Assembly (NCBI GenBank): GCA_020152595.1 | Contig: JAIGNY010001834.1 | Coordinates: forward strand, 184,501-248,500 | Length of the DNA stretch: 64,000 nt | Reading direction: 5' to 3' | Origin: Chiridota heheva | Taxonomy: Eukaryota > Echinodermata > Holothuroidea > Apodida > Chiridotidae | In this document: positions 47,601 to 55,426 of the stretch, piece by piece | Numbering within the stretch: position 1 is the first letter of the stretch | Layout: each line of letters begins with the position of its first letter | The notes under the pieces: generated by a model | What the model saw: only the letters and a program-made list of their open reading frames with translations | Databases searched by the model: none | What the model was told of the DNA's origin: nothing | Made by a program: the position numbers and the translations under genes

Positions 47601-50600
47601 AGGCATTAATCTAATGTGCAGCTTGATCCATTGTATTTCTATTTATGTTGTCATTTCTGTATTCCTATTTTTGTTTTCGTATCTTATTTCCTTGTTATAA
47701 AGCGCTTTTGAATGTTTTTGCAAAATTAGCGCTATATAAATTTATGTATTGTTATTATTATGAGTACAAGCACAAATCCAAAGGCCTTTTATATTGCTGA
47801 GTGCAAGTACAAGAATGTACTGGAGTTGGAGTACAGCCTCGAGCACTATGGGTGGGAGCAGTCTGTGTACTCCCTCTACTTTATAGAATAGGACTTGGTT
47901 ATAAGCTACGGGAATGTTAACTATAGCTACAGTCATACTATGTACTCTCTAAGGCTTATACAAAATTTGCTGTCGCTTTCATTTGTAATGTTTTTGAGGT
48001 GCAGTGGCTCATCTGACATAATCCTGGAGCAACAAGCTAAGTGGCATGGGCATTGTGTTCGTGAAGGCCTTGCCCCCATGATGTCAGGCCTTCCCTCTGG
48101 TACCAGAAGATATGCTGGGCGCCCTCATGCCAGGTGGATGGATGGCCTGAAAAGTTGGAGTGGATTGTCTGCATCTGATCTGGCTACTGCAGGGTGGTCC
48201 CGAATTCTACTTCAAAAACATCAGCCAGACACATCCTATTCAATGACCCTGAGGAGTGCGTCAACGAGCCGCTAGGCTTATGGCGATTGATTGATTGATT
48301 GATTGATTGAGTGGCTCAGTGGTTGAGGAGTGAAAGGTACGGGACGATTCCCGTCACGATGCTGCATTGTGTTCTTCAGGAAAACACTTTACTCTGCTCC
48401 AGTCCACTCAGCTGTAAATGAGTACCGGCACTGCTGGGGAGTTAACCTGCAATGGACTGGTGTCCTGTCCAGTCATATGCTCTCATCCGCTTGCACCAAG
48501 GAAACCATGCAGGGGGCTTCATGGCTTAAGTATGCATTTAACTAACTATAAGCTACATGATCATTAATATGCAGTTACAGTGATACTTAGTACCCACTAA
48601 GTTCTAAAGGCTGTTACAATATTGGCATACACAACAAATGAATACTTTTAACTGTTTAAGCTTATCTGCCCCATCCCTACAAAAATATTAAATTAAATTT
48701 TTTAATATTTTCTTTTCATAATATGAGGCAACCGACTTACATCATCAAAAGAGGGGGGCTGTGGACTGGCTTCAATCTCCCCAGTATCTTCATAATCCTT
48801 AAATGCTGCAACATATTCTTCTTTTTCCACGATAATGCACAGGAGCTGCAAAGAGAAAGAAGGAAACAATTGAAAAATATCGACAGAATTTAATACTATA
48901 TAAAGTTCCCTACTTTCATCTTTATACAACATTTGTTAAATTTTCCACTCTTTAAAGGTAACATGAGCTAAATTGCAAAATATCGACATCGGTTAAACAT
49001 TAACCATTTTACAGCATTTTAAAATCTCAGACATATTTTATGCAAATTTTGTTATGTATTATCGCACAGGCGACATTAATTTCTTATTTTCTTTTGTAAA
49101 TGTGTAGAATAATTCTCGAAGTGGTGCAGCAACTTCTGACCAAAAGGATTTGAGTCTTTCCCATGCCATCAATAAGATACTAACAGGAATAGACTATGTC
49201 ATCATGCCCAGTCACTGAGATATACACAACAAGCCTCTTAGGATCAAGACTTCCTTTTCTGCTTCCAATTTGTGGAAACACAAATCCAAAGGTCAGCAGC
49301 ACTGTTGTTAATATTGAATATTTAAAGGAGCGCTAGACTGAAAAATGGGGGTGCTCGTTTTTGCTAATTTCACAGTTATATCATCCACAACAGATCAATA
49401 AACTTCATGCCTCCATAGCCCACAGACCACGCGAGGGTAAAGGTTACTGGAATATTCCTATTAGCCAGAAAATTGTTTTACCGTTTTTTGTTGTTTTTTT
49501 GGGGGGGGGAAGGAAGGGGGGGGGGGGGAAGGAGACCCCATAAAAAATATGCCATTAGTTTTCGGTCTAGTACCCCTTTAATGTTTGAAGTTGCTAAAAA
49601 TGGCCAACCTTTGCCCAACTTTCTTTAAAAGCAACCATTTTGTTTTTTTGACACATTGCAAGACAATCAAGCAAATAAGTCTGCCAATGATGTGACCTAA
49701 ATGCTGGTTCAGCTATGGTATTCCTGACCTTTTTTATCTCAAGAAGTAAACATCACCCCTTAGAATTGGTGTTTAGTAAATACGAAACAAGTTTACACAA
49801 CTATTACATAACAAAATCAATAGAGTAGTCTGGCACTGATGGAAATTATTTGCATATTCATAAGTTTGTATTGTGAAGATATAATCGCTTCATTAAGGTG
49901 CAACAAACTAACAAATTAGCCACCAAATTAAGGTGCAACAAACTAACAAATTAGGCACCAAATTAAGGTGCAACAAACTAACAAATTAGGCACCAAATTA
50001 AGGTGCAACAAACTAACAAATTAGGCACCAAATTAAGGTGCAACAAACTAACAAATTAGGCACCAAATTAAGGTGCAACAAACTAACAAATTAGGCACCA
50101 AATTAAGGTGCAACAAACTAACAAATCAGGCACCAAATTAAGGTGCAACAAACTAACAAATCAGGCACCAAATTAAGGTGCAACAAACTAGCAAATCAAG
50201 CACCAGAATAAGGTGCAACAAACTAGCAAATCAGGCACCAGATTGAGGTGCAACAAACTAACAAATCAGGCACCAGATTAAGGTGCAACAAACTAACAAC
50301 TCAGGCACCAAATTAAGGTGCAACAAACTAACAAATCAGGCACCAGATTAAGGTGCAACAAACTAACAAAACAGGCACCAGATTAAAGTGCAACAAACTA
50401 ACAAATCAGGCACCAAATTAAGGTGCAACAAACTAGCAAATCAGGCACCAGATTGAGGTGCAACAAACTAACAAATCGGACACCAGATTAAGATGCAACA
50501 AACTAACAAATTAGGCACCAAATTAAGGTGCAACAAACTAACAAATCAGGCACCAAAATAAGGTGCAACAAACTAACAAATCAGGCACCAGATTAAGGTG

Positions 50601-53600
50601 CAACAAACTAGCAAATTAGGCACCAGATTAAGGTGCAACAAACTAGCAAATCAGGCACCAGATTAAGGTGCAACAAACTAGCAAATCAGGCACCAGATTA
50701 AGGTGCAACAAACTAGCAAATCAGGCACCAGATTAAAGTGCAACAAACTAACAAATCAGGCACCAGATTAAGATGCAACAAACTAACAAATCAGGCACCA
50801 AATTAAGGTGCAACAAACTAACAAATCAAGCACCAGATTAAAGTGCAACAAACTAGCAAATCAGACACCAGATTAAGGTGCAGTAAACTAACAAATCAGG
50901 CACCAGACCAAAGTGCAACAAACTAACAAATCAGGCACCAGATTATGATGCAGTAAACTAACAAATCAGGCACCAGATTAAGGTGCAGTAAACTAACAAA
51001 TCAGGCACCAGATTATGATGCAGTAAACTAACAAATCAGGCACCAGATTATGATGCAGTAAACCAACAAATCAGACACCAGATTAAGGTGCAGTAAACTA
51101 ACAAATCAGGCACCAGATTAAGGAGCAGTAAACTAACAAATCAGGCACCAGAGTAAGGTGCAACAAACTAGCAAATCAGGCACCAGATTGAGGTGCAACA
51201 AACTAACAAATCAGGCACCAGATTGAGGTGCAACAAACTAACAAATCAAGCACCAGATTAAGGTGCAACAAACTAACAAATCAGGCACCAGATTGTAGTG
51301 CAACAAACTGACAAATTAGGCACCAGATTAAGGTGCAACAAACTAACAAATCAGGCACCAGACTAAGGTGCAACAAACTAACAAATTAGGCACCAGATTA
51401 TGATGCAGTAAACCAACAAATCAGGCACCAGATTAAGGTGCAGTAAACTAACAAATCAGGCACCAGATTAAGGAGCAGTAAACTAACAAATTAGGCACCA
51501 GATTAAGGTGCAACAAACTAACAAATTAGGCACCAGATTACAATTCAGCAAACTAACAAATCAGGCACCGGATTGAGGTGCAACAAACTAACAAATCAGG
51601 CACCAGATTGAGGTGCAACAAACTAACAAATCAGGCACCAGATTAAGGTGCAACAAACTAACAAATCAGGCACCAGATTAAGGTGCAACAAACTTAACAA
51701 ATCAGGCACCAGATGAAGCCACCTTCATGCACAGAGACACTTAATGTCAAAGGTCACTGGGTCAATACGCCAATGTGATTATATTCTTTTAATAGGTGTG
51801 GTATCATAAGTTTCAGTTTACACATATATTAATACAACACGCTCTTCATTACAAATACATCCATTCAATTTCCATGCCTCGCATCAATAAAACAAAAGCA
51901 TCACTGAAATTAAATCATATTAGCAATAATCAGGATTAAGCAATTCTTCACTGAACCTGCACATAAGCAGAATTTTATCTCATTCACTGTTTTATAATGA
52001 AATCCAATAATTCTTACCCTCCCAACAGGCACATCTTTGGTTCCTTTTTCGATAAATATCTGCGCCAGGAAGCCCTCTTCAGGGGTCTCAAAAGCCATGG
52101 TGGCTTTGTCGTCTCTATCTCGCACAAGAGGTCACCCTCGTTGAGCTGGTCACCCACCTGATTATGAAATTTCAAAAGGTATAACATATATATATATGTG
52201 CTTTATAGTTAGATATGAAAAAAGTATTATGCTTTGTTAAGGGATACTGTATCAAAAAGGTACAGTATATAATGCATGCTATATATGTATATGTTTTGCC
52301 TATCTGTTCCATTATACTGAACACAATAACTTTTATTTTTAAAAGGAGGATATGTTTTTATACAGATATTGGTGGAAATATGATGGTGTGATTTCATTGT
52401 TAGTAGTCATTTATCCAAAATTCTCTCAGAGCTTTAAACATTAAAACCTCCCTGTTAGAATAATCTACAATCATGCTTTTTTGACCAAAGAGCCCTCTAG
52501 TCTGTCATGGGGAATGCACATGTAGTCTGTCATGGGGAATGCACATGTAGTCTGTCATGTGGAATGCACATGTAGTCTGTCATGGGGAATGCACATGTAG
52601 TCTGTCATTGGGAATGCACATGTATGTATGACCAGGAATATTGCTTTAACCCTTACCGAGTCCCAGGGAGTCCAAAAAGTAACTTTCCTTTTGTTTTCTA
52701 TCCCTACAAATTTGGTTGATATCAATGCTAAGACCATAAACCTTTCAATGAAAAACGTCAAATTAAAAAAAATATCAACATAAATATATTCAAATTTACA
52801 AATTTTAGGCAAAATTAGTCAAAATTGCTCATTTTTAGAGCTTGTATTATTTCTTGTGATTTTGTGAATAATGAAAATGTAGGATTTTTTTCACATATTT
52901 AGATTGTTTGTGAAAATTTTTTTCCAATGATAAAGTCTAATTTTATATATTTTTGTCAAAGTAGAAAATGCAAAAACAATGAAAATAAACAATTAATATT
53001 CACTGCTGTAATTACTCAAAAAAAAAGCTGCGCATTCGCCTCGGTGTTCGAACCCGGACCATTCATGTGAACATCCAGAACACTAACCGCTGTACTAAAC
53101 TGTACTGTATGTGTTAGTGTGTGGATTTCTTTTAGTACCTAAATTGCGCTATGAAAAAGAGGGGGTAGTTGCTCTTTGTTTTCAATTATAAATAGGTGAA
53201 CTGGCCTTTCTTAGCGGTATATTTCGCATAGGGGACTTATATTGTGACTAGAAACTACAATATTTGCCAAATTTTGGTTTCAAAAAGGCTAAAAATCATA
53301 ATATTTTTGACAACTTTTGCCAAAAAAGATATTGATGATAGGGGCATTCAAAATTTGACCAGAATTGGATGCATTGATGTCTTTGACAGTTGTAAACAGC
53401 TTTTCAGGCAAAAGCTAGGTCTGGAAGTATGGCAAGTAAGGCATTGAAACAAAATCTGTTAAAGTTTGTGCATTTTTTTGATTGTCTTTATTGCAACCCA
53501 TCTCTTTTTTAATCTTCAACATAACCCCCCTTCCCCCTCCCAAACAAAAAGTTACATTTTCTAGAAGAACTATTCAAGCTCTTTCAAATGATACCAGAAT

Positions 53601-55348
53601 CACTGCTGTGGACATATTTTACGAAGTAAAATTATATTTTGAAAAGTGCATGTCCAATCGGTCGTGCCACAACCGCATAGGTCACAAAGGGTTATCCAGG
53701 TATGTGAGTGAGGAGTAAATAAAATGGCTGAAATATATTTGACTACACAGATGCTGAAGCCGTAGGCTTCTAGTCATGCTGAAGCCGTAGGCTTCTAGTC
53801 ATGCTGAAGCCGTAGGCTTCTAGTCATGCTGAAGCCATAGGCTTCTAGTCATGCTGAAGCCATAGGCTGCTAGTCATGCTGAAGCCATAGGCTTCTAGTC
53901 TAAGCGTGTGTTGCTGAATCTAGAAGGTGTGAGGTCCACGGCCCACAGAAGGCCCATGGTAGGGGTACAATTGATCAATATTTCTGGGGCAAGAAATAGA
54001 CCTATAATACTAATAGGTACTATGGTATATAGTGCTTATATAGTGGTATAAAGATTGTCAGAGGAAGAAAAATAAATAAATAAATAAATAGATACAAAAA
54101 AATATACAAAACTGAAAACTTAATGACCAGTAAAATGCATGATTGAAATAGCAGAAATCCGCTAAATAGCTGAGGTCTCTTTAACCCTACCCCTTCTGTA
54201 ATACAATTTCAATGCCTGCTCTCCAACATATTTAACAGAAATCAATTTAATGCAATTCACATATCTAAATAACTTCTAACATACTGTAGCAACTTTTGTC
54301 TTATACTAACCTGCTTTTCCCATCGTACTATGGTTCCCACTTCCATGGTAGGGGAGAGAGCTGGAAGCGCCACTTTGAAATGCTGTGGAAACTCTTCACA
54401 TCAAGAAAAAAACATTGGTATATTACACAATATTGGACAATTTGTAACTTCCAAATAACAACAACATGCGCCAATCTTTCTTTATCACCTCCCCTTCCCT
54501 CCCCTCACTCTTACCCCCAGGGGTGTAAGAAGGATCATCTATCAGTGGAGGGGGGGGTGGGGCAAGAGTCCACAAAATGTCCTGGATACAAGCGAAGAAA
54601 AACAAAAATACATCGAACATGCCTGAATATTTCTCGACTAAATACCTGCCTTCTTACAATACAGAGATGTAGCTCCCCCCCCCTCCCCAACCCCACCGCA
54701 TTACAATAACTATTAAATTGTATTTTACCCTCCTAATATCATCTTTTTACCTTGATTTAACTATTTTCCATCAAAATAATTTCATCATTGAATCCGCTAT
54801 CATTTCACAGACATTTCCACAAAAACAAAAGCTTCACTATATACAAATCAAAACGTACTAATACTTTCTTAGCCCTTTCAATTTACATATAAAGTTCCTT
54901 TAAACAAATCACATTCAGTCCATTTCTTCATAAATACTGTGTGTGGTTCTTCAGGAAAACTCAATTATGGACAAAAGTATTTGACCCTTTTTCTTTACCC
55001 CTTGTACCCCACTTTAATGTTGGAAGTGAATGTTAAAACTTGCAGGCCAATGTCCCAAAATTGAAATGGGGTAGAAGGGAGGGGAGGGGGGAAGGGTAAA
55101 GACTTTTGTCCATGATTTAGCTACATGTACAGTACCTTGTTCATAGGCCTACCTCTTTTTCTACTTGTACATGCCGACATGCCCCTTTTAGGTTCAAACT
55201 AGGGGTGTCTGTAGATTTCTTTAGAGTATCTACTACAGTAAAGGTGGAAATATTTTGCCATCACTTACCTCCATTTGAATAAAGTCTGTATGGAACAGCT
55301 GTCTTTACCAAAAATCTTTCATGGTTGATACAAAGCTTTGGAACATCT
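29568..55348 (-). CDS. DLAT: Dihydrolipoyllysine acetyltransferase (PDH complex E2), twelve exons, 5' incomplete, three frame breaks
   Basis: E2 transfers acetyl groups from its lipoyl arm to CoA and forms the core of the mitochondrial pyruvate dehydrogenase complex. Exons in order: 55348-55269, 54393-54311, 52157-52018, 48845-48741, 45241-45054, 42802-42656, 39965-39881, 35876-35736, 35047-34966, 31680-31600, 30429-30290, 29697-29568; about 465 residues. Order of parts: presequence end ([11 protein letters not shown]), one lipoyl domain (LPALSPTM... [12 protein letters not shown]), Pro-rich linker, E1/E3-binding domain ([17 protein letters not shown]), catalytic domain ending [14 protein letters not shown]. 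Human DLAT has two lipoyl domains; one is seen here. All junction phases agree, but three exons are each one base short. The intron before the last exon is GC-AG. Assignment to DLAT, not PDHX, rests on the intact DHRxxDG motif. The start-codon exon was not found. Confidence 0.93.
29998..30243. mobile_element. Foldback MITE in DLAT intron 11
   Basis: The two halves (about 29998-30113 and 30126-30243) are inverse complements, for example 'tagctattctggtacaagag' against 'ctctgtaccagaatagc'. The spacer is about 12 bp. It occupies some 40 percent of the 592-bp intron. Confidence 0.75.
30290..30429 (-). CDS. DLAT: DLAT exon 11, followed by a GC splice donor
   Basis: The acceptor is ttttcacag|ggtggt. 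The exon reads [20 protein letters not shown] then [20 protein letters not shown]. It ends GAG GG|GCAAGTT: the donor is GC, not GT, in the strong context usual for GC-AG introns, and the split Gly codon is completed in frame by exon 12. Residues usually NPPQ in E2 are SPSQ here. Confidence 0.92.
31400..31520 (+). mobile_element. LINE or SINE 3' tail remnant
   Basis: A 'cagcgctttgag' motif is followed by a (TATTATT)n tail, the usual end of many invertebrate LINE/SINE 3' regions. The rest is too decayed to place. Confidence 0.35.
31600..31680 (-). CDS. DLAT: DLAT exon 10
   Basis: This 81-bp exon is phase 0 at both ends, with acceptor atttgtcag|ggtgtt and donor tatcag|gtgagg. It reads [20 protein letters not shown] then LHPQEYQ, matching the KGxxTI...LxPxEFQ segment of E2 catalytic domains. 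Confidence 0.92.
32275..32990. repeat. Minisatellite, 23-bp unit, about 30 copies (DLAT intron 9)
   Basis: The unit contains gcaatccatgaggctcgcag followed by atc. A few shortened units lie near 32505-32580. The long open frames on the minus strand come from the repeat and have no meaning. Confidence 0.95.
33223..33805 (-). mobile_element. I-type LINE insertion in DLAT intron 9
   Basis: The 3' end lies at 33233 (tttgtttgatgagcgcttaa). The LINE sequence can be followed to 'cacgaacaagggaag' near 33805, where the reference copy at 25579-25600 continues but this one stops. The target motif cttcatcaag is present at 33223-33232 and again at about 34912-34921, beyond the minisatellite, so LINE and array lie between the two target copies. 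Confidence 0.75.
33790..34922. repeat. Minisatellite, 39-bp unit, about 28 copies, at a LINE 5' junction
   Basis: The unit combines LINE sequence (gtcacgaacaagggaag) with host target sequence (aagctacatcaagag). Variants with 'catggg', 'caagtg' and 'ttaaca' occur in patches. The array ends 44 bp from the donor side of DLAT exon 9. The 13-codon frame across it is fortuitous. Confidence 0.92.
34966..35047 (-). CDS. DLAT: DLAT exon 9
   Basis: The acceptor is ttcttcag|g and the donor is actaag|gtatgt. It reads [20 protein letters not shown] then IYGADTK. Family members usually have VDVSVAVSTPAGLITPI here, so the position is clear but the sequence is unusually divergent. Confidence 0.88.
35290..35520. 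repeat. Interspersed repeat, family R3 copy 2
   Basis: This matches 9243-9500 in the same orientation. It is followed at 35520-35700 by three to four short direct repeats containing 'agccactaaaagtgt' and 'ctttgggcaatttggct'. Confidence 0.5.
35736..35876 (-). CDS. DLAT: DLAT exon 8
   Basis: The acceptor is ttttgcag|g and the donor is aggca|gtgagt. It reads [20 protein letters not shown] then [20 protein letters not shown] and [16 protein letters not shown] is a hallmark of E2 catalytic domains. The Gln codon is completed by exon 9. Confidence 0.94.
35935..36410 (-). mobile_element. Endonuclease-RT LINE, C-terminal fragment
   Basis: The minus-strand frame 36259-35930 reads [35 protein letters not shown] and [12 protein letters not shown]. 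This is the same C-terminal architecture as 15570-15862 but a different subfamily. Upstream, [13 protein letters not shown] remnants extend to about 36410. It lies in DLAT intron 7, same strand as the gene. Confidence 0.78.
36580..37062. repeat. Interspersed repeat, family R2 copy 2
   Basis: It is inverted relative to 2038-2510 and retains the 'ccgctagctagctg' core and both outer blocks. It lies in DLAT intron 7. Confidence 0.55.
37419..37448 (+). other. G-run with quadruplex potential
   Basis: Runs of 14, 8 and 7 or more G separated by single A lie on the plus strand, that is C-runs on the DLAT sense strand, within DLAT intron 7. Confidence 0.7.
38052..38563. repeat. Minisatellite, 24-bp unit, about 21 copies (DLAT intron 7)
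   Basis: The unit contains gcaatcttacaaagagtctg then ccat. Five frames stay open across it because the unit is eight codons with no stop; none is a gene. Diverged unit-like pieces flank it at 38637-38675 and 38715-38732. Confidence 0.95.
38725..39040. repeat. Interspersed repeat, family R1 copy 2
   Basis: It is inverted relative to 13335-13650, with shared blocks such as 'gttaatcttgtggaat' and the complement at the other locus. The family is unknown. Confidence 0.6.
39881..39965 (-). CDS. DLAT: DLAT exon 7, one base short
   Basis: The acceptor is cttttacag|gaatta and the donor is gattag|gtaagt. The first part reads [17 protein letters not shown]; after a one-base loss in a T run (plus-strand 39914-39917) the second part reads [21 protein letters not shown]...LTVDI is the start of the E2 catalytic domain. 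The exon is 85 bp where its neighbours' phases require 86. Confidence 0.85.
40441..40710 (-). mobile_element. I-type LINE, short 3' fragment with GATT tail
   Basis: A (gatt)n run at 40441-40460 joins the shared 'gaggtcttaacggcaccatg' end. About 230 bp of LINE follow. This shows that the family's 3' tail is a CAAT/AATC-type microsatellite when read on the element's own strand. It lies in DLAT intron 6. Confidence 0.65.
40730..42650. other. DLAT intron 6, right part
   Basis: Repeated 'acacatgtg' and 'gtggcaaac' words occur at 41295-41430. No exon with convincing splice sites and no recognisable element was found. Confidence 0.35.
42656..42802 (-). CDS. DLAT: DLAT exon 6
   Basis: This 147-bp exon is phase 0 at both ends, with acceptor cttcttag|tcggtg and donor agaaag|gttagt. 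It reads [20 protein letters not shown] then a linker and [14 protein letters not shown]. It holds the end of the peripheral subunit-binding domain and the second linker. Confidence 0.94.
42810..45050. other. DLAT intron 5
   Basis: It contains a 14-bp-arm palindrome at 43290-43319 (gtagagtaaatatt and its inverse), probably the centre of a decayed foldback, and the R4 repeat at 44520-44660. Related segments around 44165-44310 and 44330-44480 ('tttgatccaaatccaataatcagttcttg' type) form a diverged local duplication. No exon was seen. Confidence 0.4.
45054..45241 (-). CDS. DLAT: DLAT exon 5, Pro-rich linker and E1/E3-binding domain, one base short
   Basis: The acceptor is cctcctag|gctcct and the donor is cttcag|gtgagt. 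It starts [20 protein letters not shown] and, after a one-base loss in a C run (about 45160-45175 plus strand), continues [20 protein letters not shown] then [18 protein letters not shown]. The length is 188 bp against the 189 needed by the flanking phase-0 junctions. Confidence 0.88.
45698..47549. repeat. Minisatellite, 32-bp unit, about 58 copies, with higher-order structure (DLAT intron 4)
   Basis: The unit contains tgtactgtacacgctttgtt then acagacttgaaa. Variant units (cttcaaatg, ctgtgtt, tgtttgtt, ttagact) recur in the same order. Marker 'tattgtacatg' lies near 46230, 46451, 46766 and 46987, so a 536-bp block is duplicated. Confidence 0.95.
47550..47762 (+). mobile_element. L2/CR1-like LINE 3' end
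   Basis: The frame [20 protein letters not shown] is followed by 'aaagcgcttttgaa...gcgctatataaat' and a (TTATTA) tail. This is a standard LINE C-terminus and 3' end. Its left edge coincides exactly with the last unit of the 32-bp minisatellite. Confidence 0.7.
48001..48308 (+). mobile_element. RTE/endonuclease-RT-like LINE C-terminus with (GATT)n tail
   Basis: It reads [39 protein letters not shown] and [13 protein letters not shown], matching the WxGHVxRM...GRPxxRWxD... tail of LINE reverse transcriptases. A five-unit GATT tail ends at about 48308, directly against a SINE head. Confidence 0.68.
48309..48520 (+). mobile_element. tRNA-headed SINE, copy 2 (full head)
   Basis: The A-box-like gtggctcagtggttgaggag and the B-box-like gacgattcccgtcac are about 30 bp apart. 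The body includes tccactcagctgtaaatgag and gctggggagttaacctgc. It is the same family as 11575-11790. Confidence 0.78.
48741..48845 (-). CDS. DLAT: DLAT exon 4 (end of lipoyl domain)
   Basis: This 105-bp exon is phase 0 at both ends, with acceptor ctttgcag|ctcctg and donor gatgat|gtaagt. It reads [20 protein letters not shown] then [23 protein letters not shown]...AF closes the lipoyl domain; the rest begins the flexible linker. Confidence 0.94.
49322..49581. mobile_element. Second TTAA-flanked MITE family, copy 2
   Basis: TTAA lies at 49322-49325 and 49578-49581. The ends AGGAGCGCTAGACTGAAAA and TTTTCGGTCTAGTACCCCT are near-perfect inverse complements. It is paralogous to 21185-21405. A G-rich run lies inside at 49500-49530. 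Confidence 0.8.
49891..51714. repeat. Minisatellite, 35-bp unit, about 52 copies (DLAT intron 3)
   Basis: The unit contains aaggtgcaacaaactaacaa then a 15-bp part with aggcacca. The left third is nearly uniform; 'gcagtaaac' and 'tgatg' variants cluster at 50880-51130 and 51390-51480, indicating regional duplication. Confidence 0.95.
52018..52157 (-). CDS. DLAT: DLAT exon 3 (lipoyl-lysine motif), one base short
   Basis: The acceptor is ataatcag|gtgggt and the donor is gggagg|gtaaga. It reads [16 protein letters not shown], then after a one-base loss at about 52109-52112 [20 protein letters not shown] and [16 protein letters not shown] holds the lysine that carries lipoate. The length is 140 bp where 141 is needed; the missing base falls exactly between T and D of this motif. 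Confidence 0.9.
52499..52623. repeat. Short tandem repeat, five 25-bp units (DLAT intron 2)
   Basis: The unit contains tagtctgtcatggggaatgc then acatg. There are five copies with two single-base variants. Confidence 0.93.
53032..53104 (-). pseudogene. tRNA-Glu-like pol III unit (tRNA pseudogene or SINE head)
   Basis: On the minus strand tagtacagcggttag is a perfect A box (TRGYNNARNNG). The near-consensus B box ggttcgaacac starts 43 nt after the A box begins, and T9 lies about 20 nt further on. The middle (ctggatgttcacatgaatgg) matches the tRNA-Glu (TTC) anticodon region. The acceptor stem does not pair, so it is not a working tRNA. Confidence 0.6.
53751..53900. repeat. Short tandem repeat, exactly six 25-bp units (DLAT intron 2)
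   Basis: The unit contains atgctgaagccgtaggcttc then tagtc. There are six head-to-tail copies with G/A variation at one site. Confidence 0.95.
54311..54393 (-). CDS. DLAT: DLAT exon 2 (start of lipoyl domain)
   Basis: The donor is aagcag|gttagt. I place the acceptor at gtgaag|agtttcc, not at the nearer cacag, because only this choice joins in phase with exon 1. It then reads [20 protein letters not shown] then [16 protein letters not shown] is the conserved start of the lipoyl domain. Confidence 0.9.
55269..55348 (-). CDS. DLAT: DLAT exon 1 as seen (presequence region)
   Basis: The acceptor is ttttgtag|a and the donor is atggag|gtaagt. In the frame that joins exon 2 it reads [20 protein letters not shown] then [14 protein letters not shown] resembles the RRYYS cleavage region of the human presequence. 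It is basic with no acidic cluster near the end, as expected for a matrix-targeting peptide. The ATG exon upstream was not found. Confidence 0.72.
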
Positions 55349-55426
55349 CTACAAAAACAAAAAGGACATTTTGAATTGCAAATGAGGTACTTAATCTACG
55401 ACAAGAATGTCAGGGTAAAAAATATA

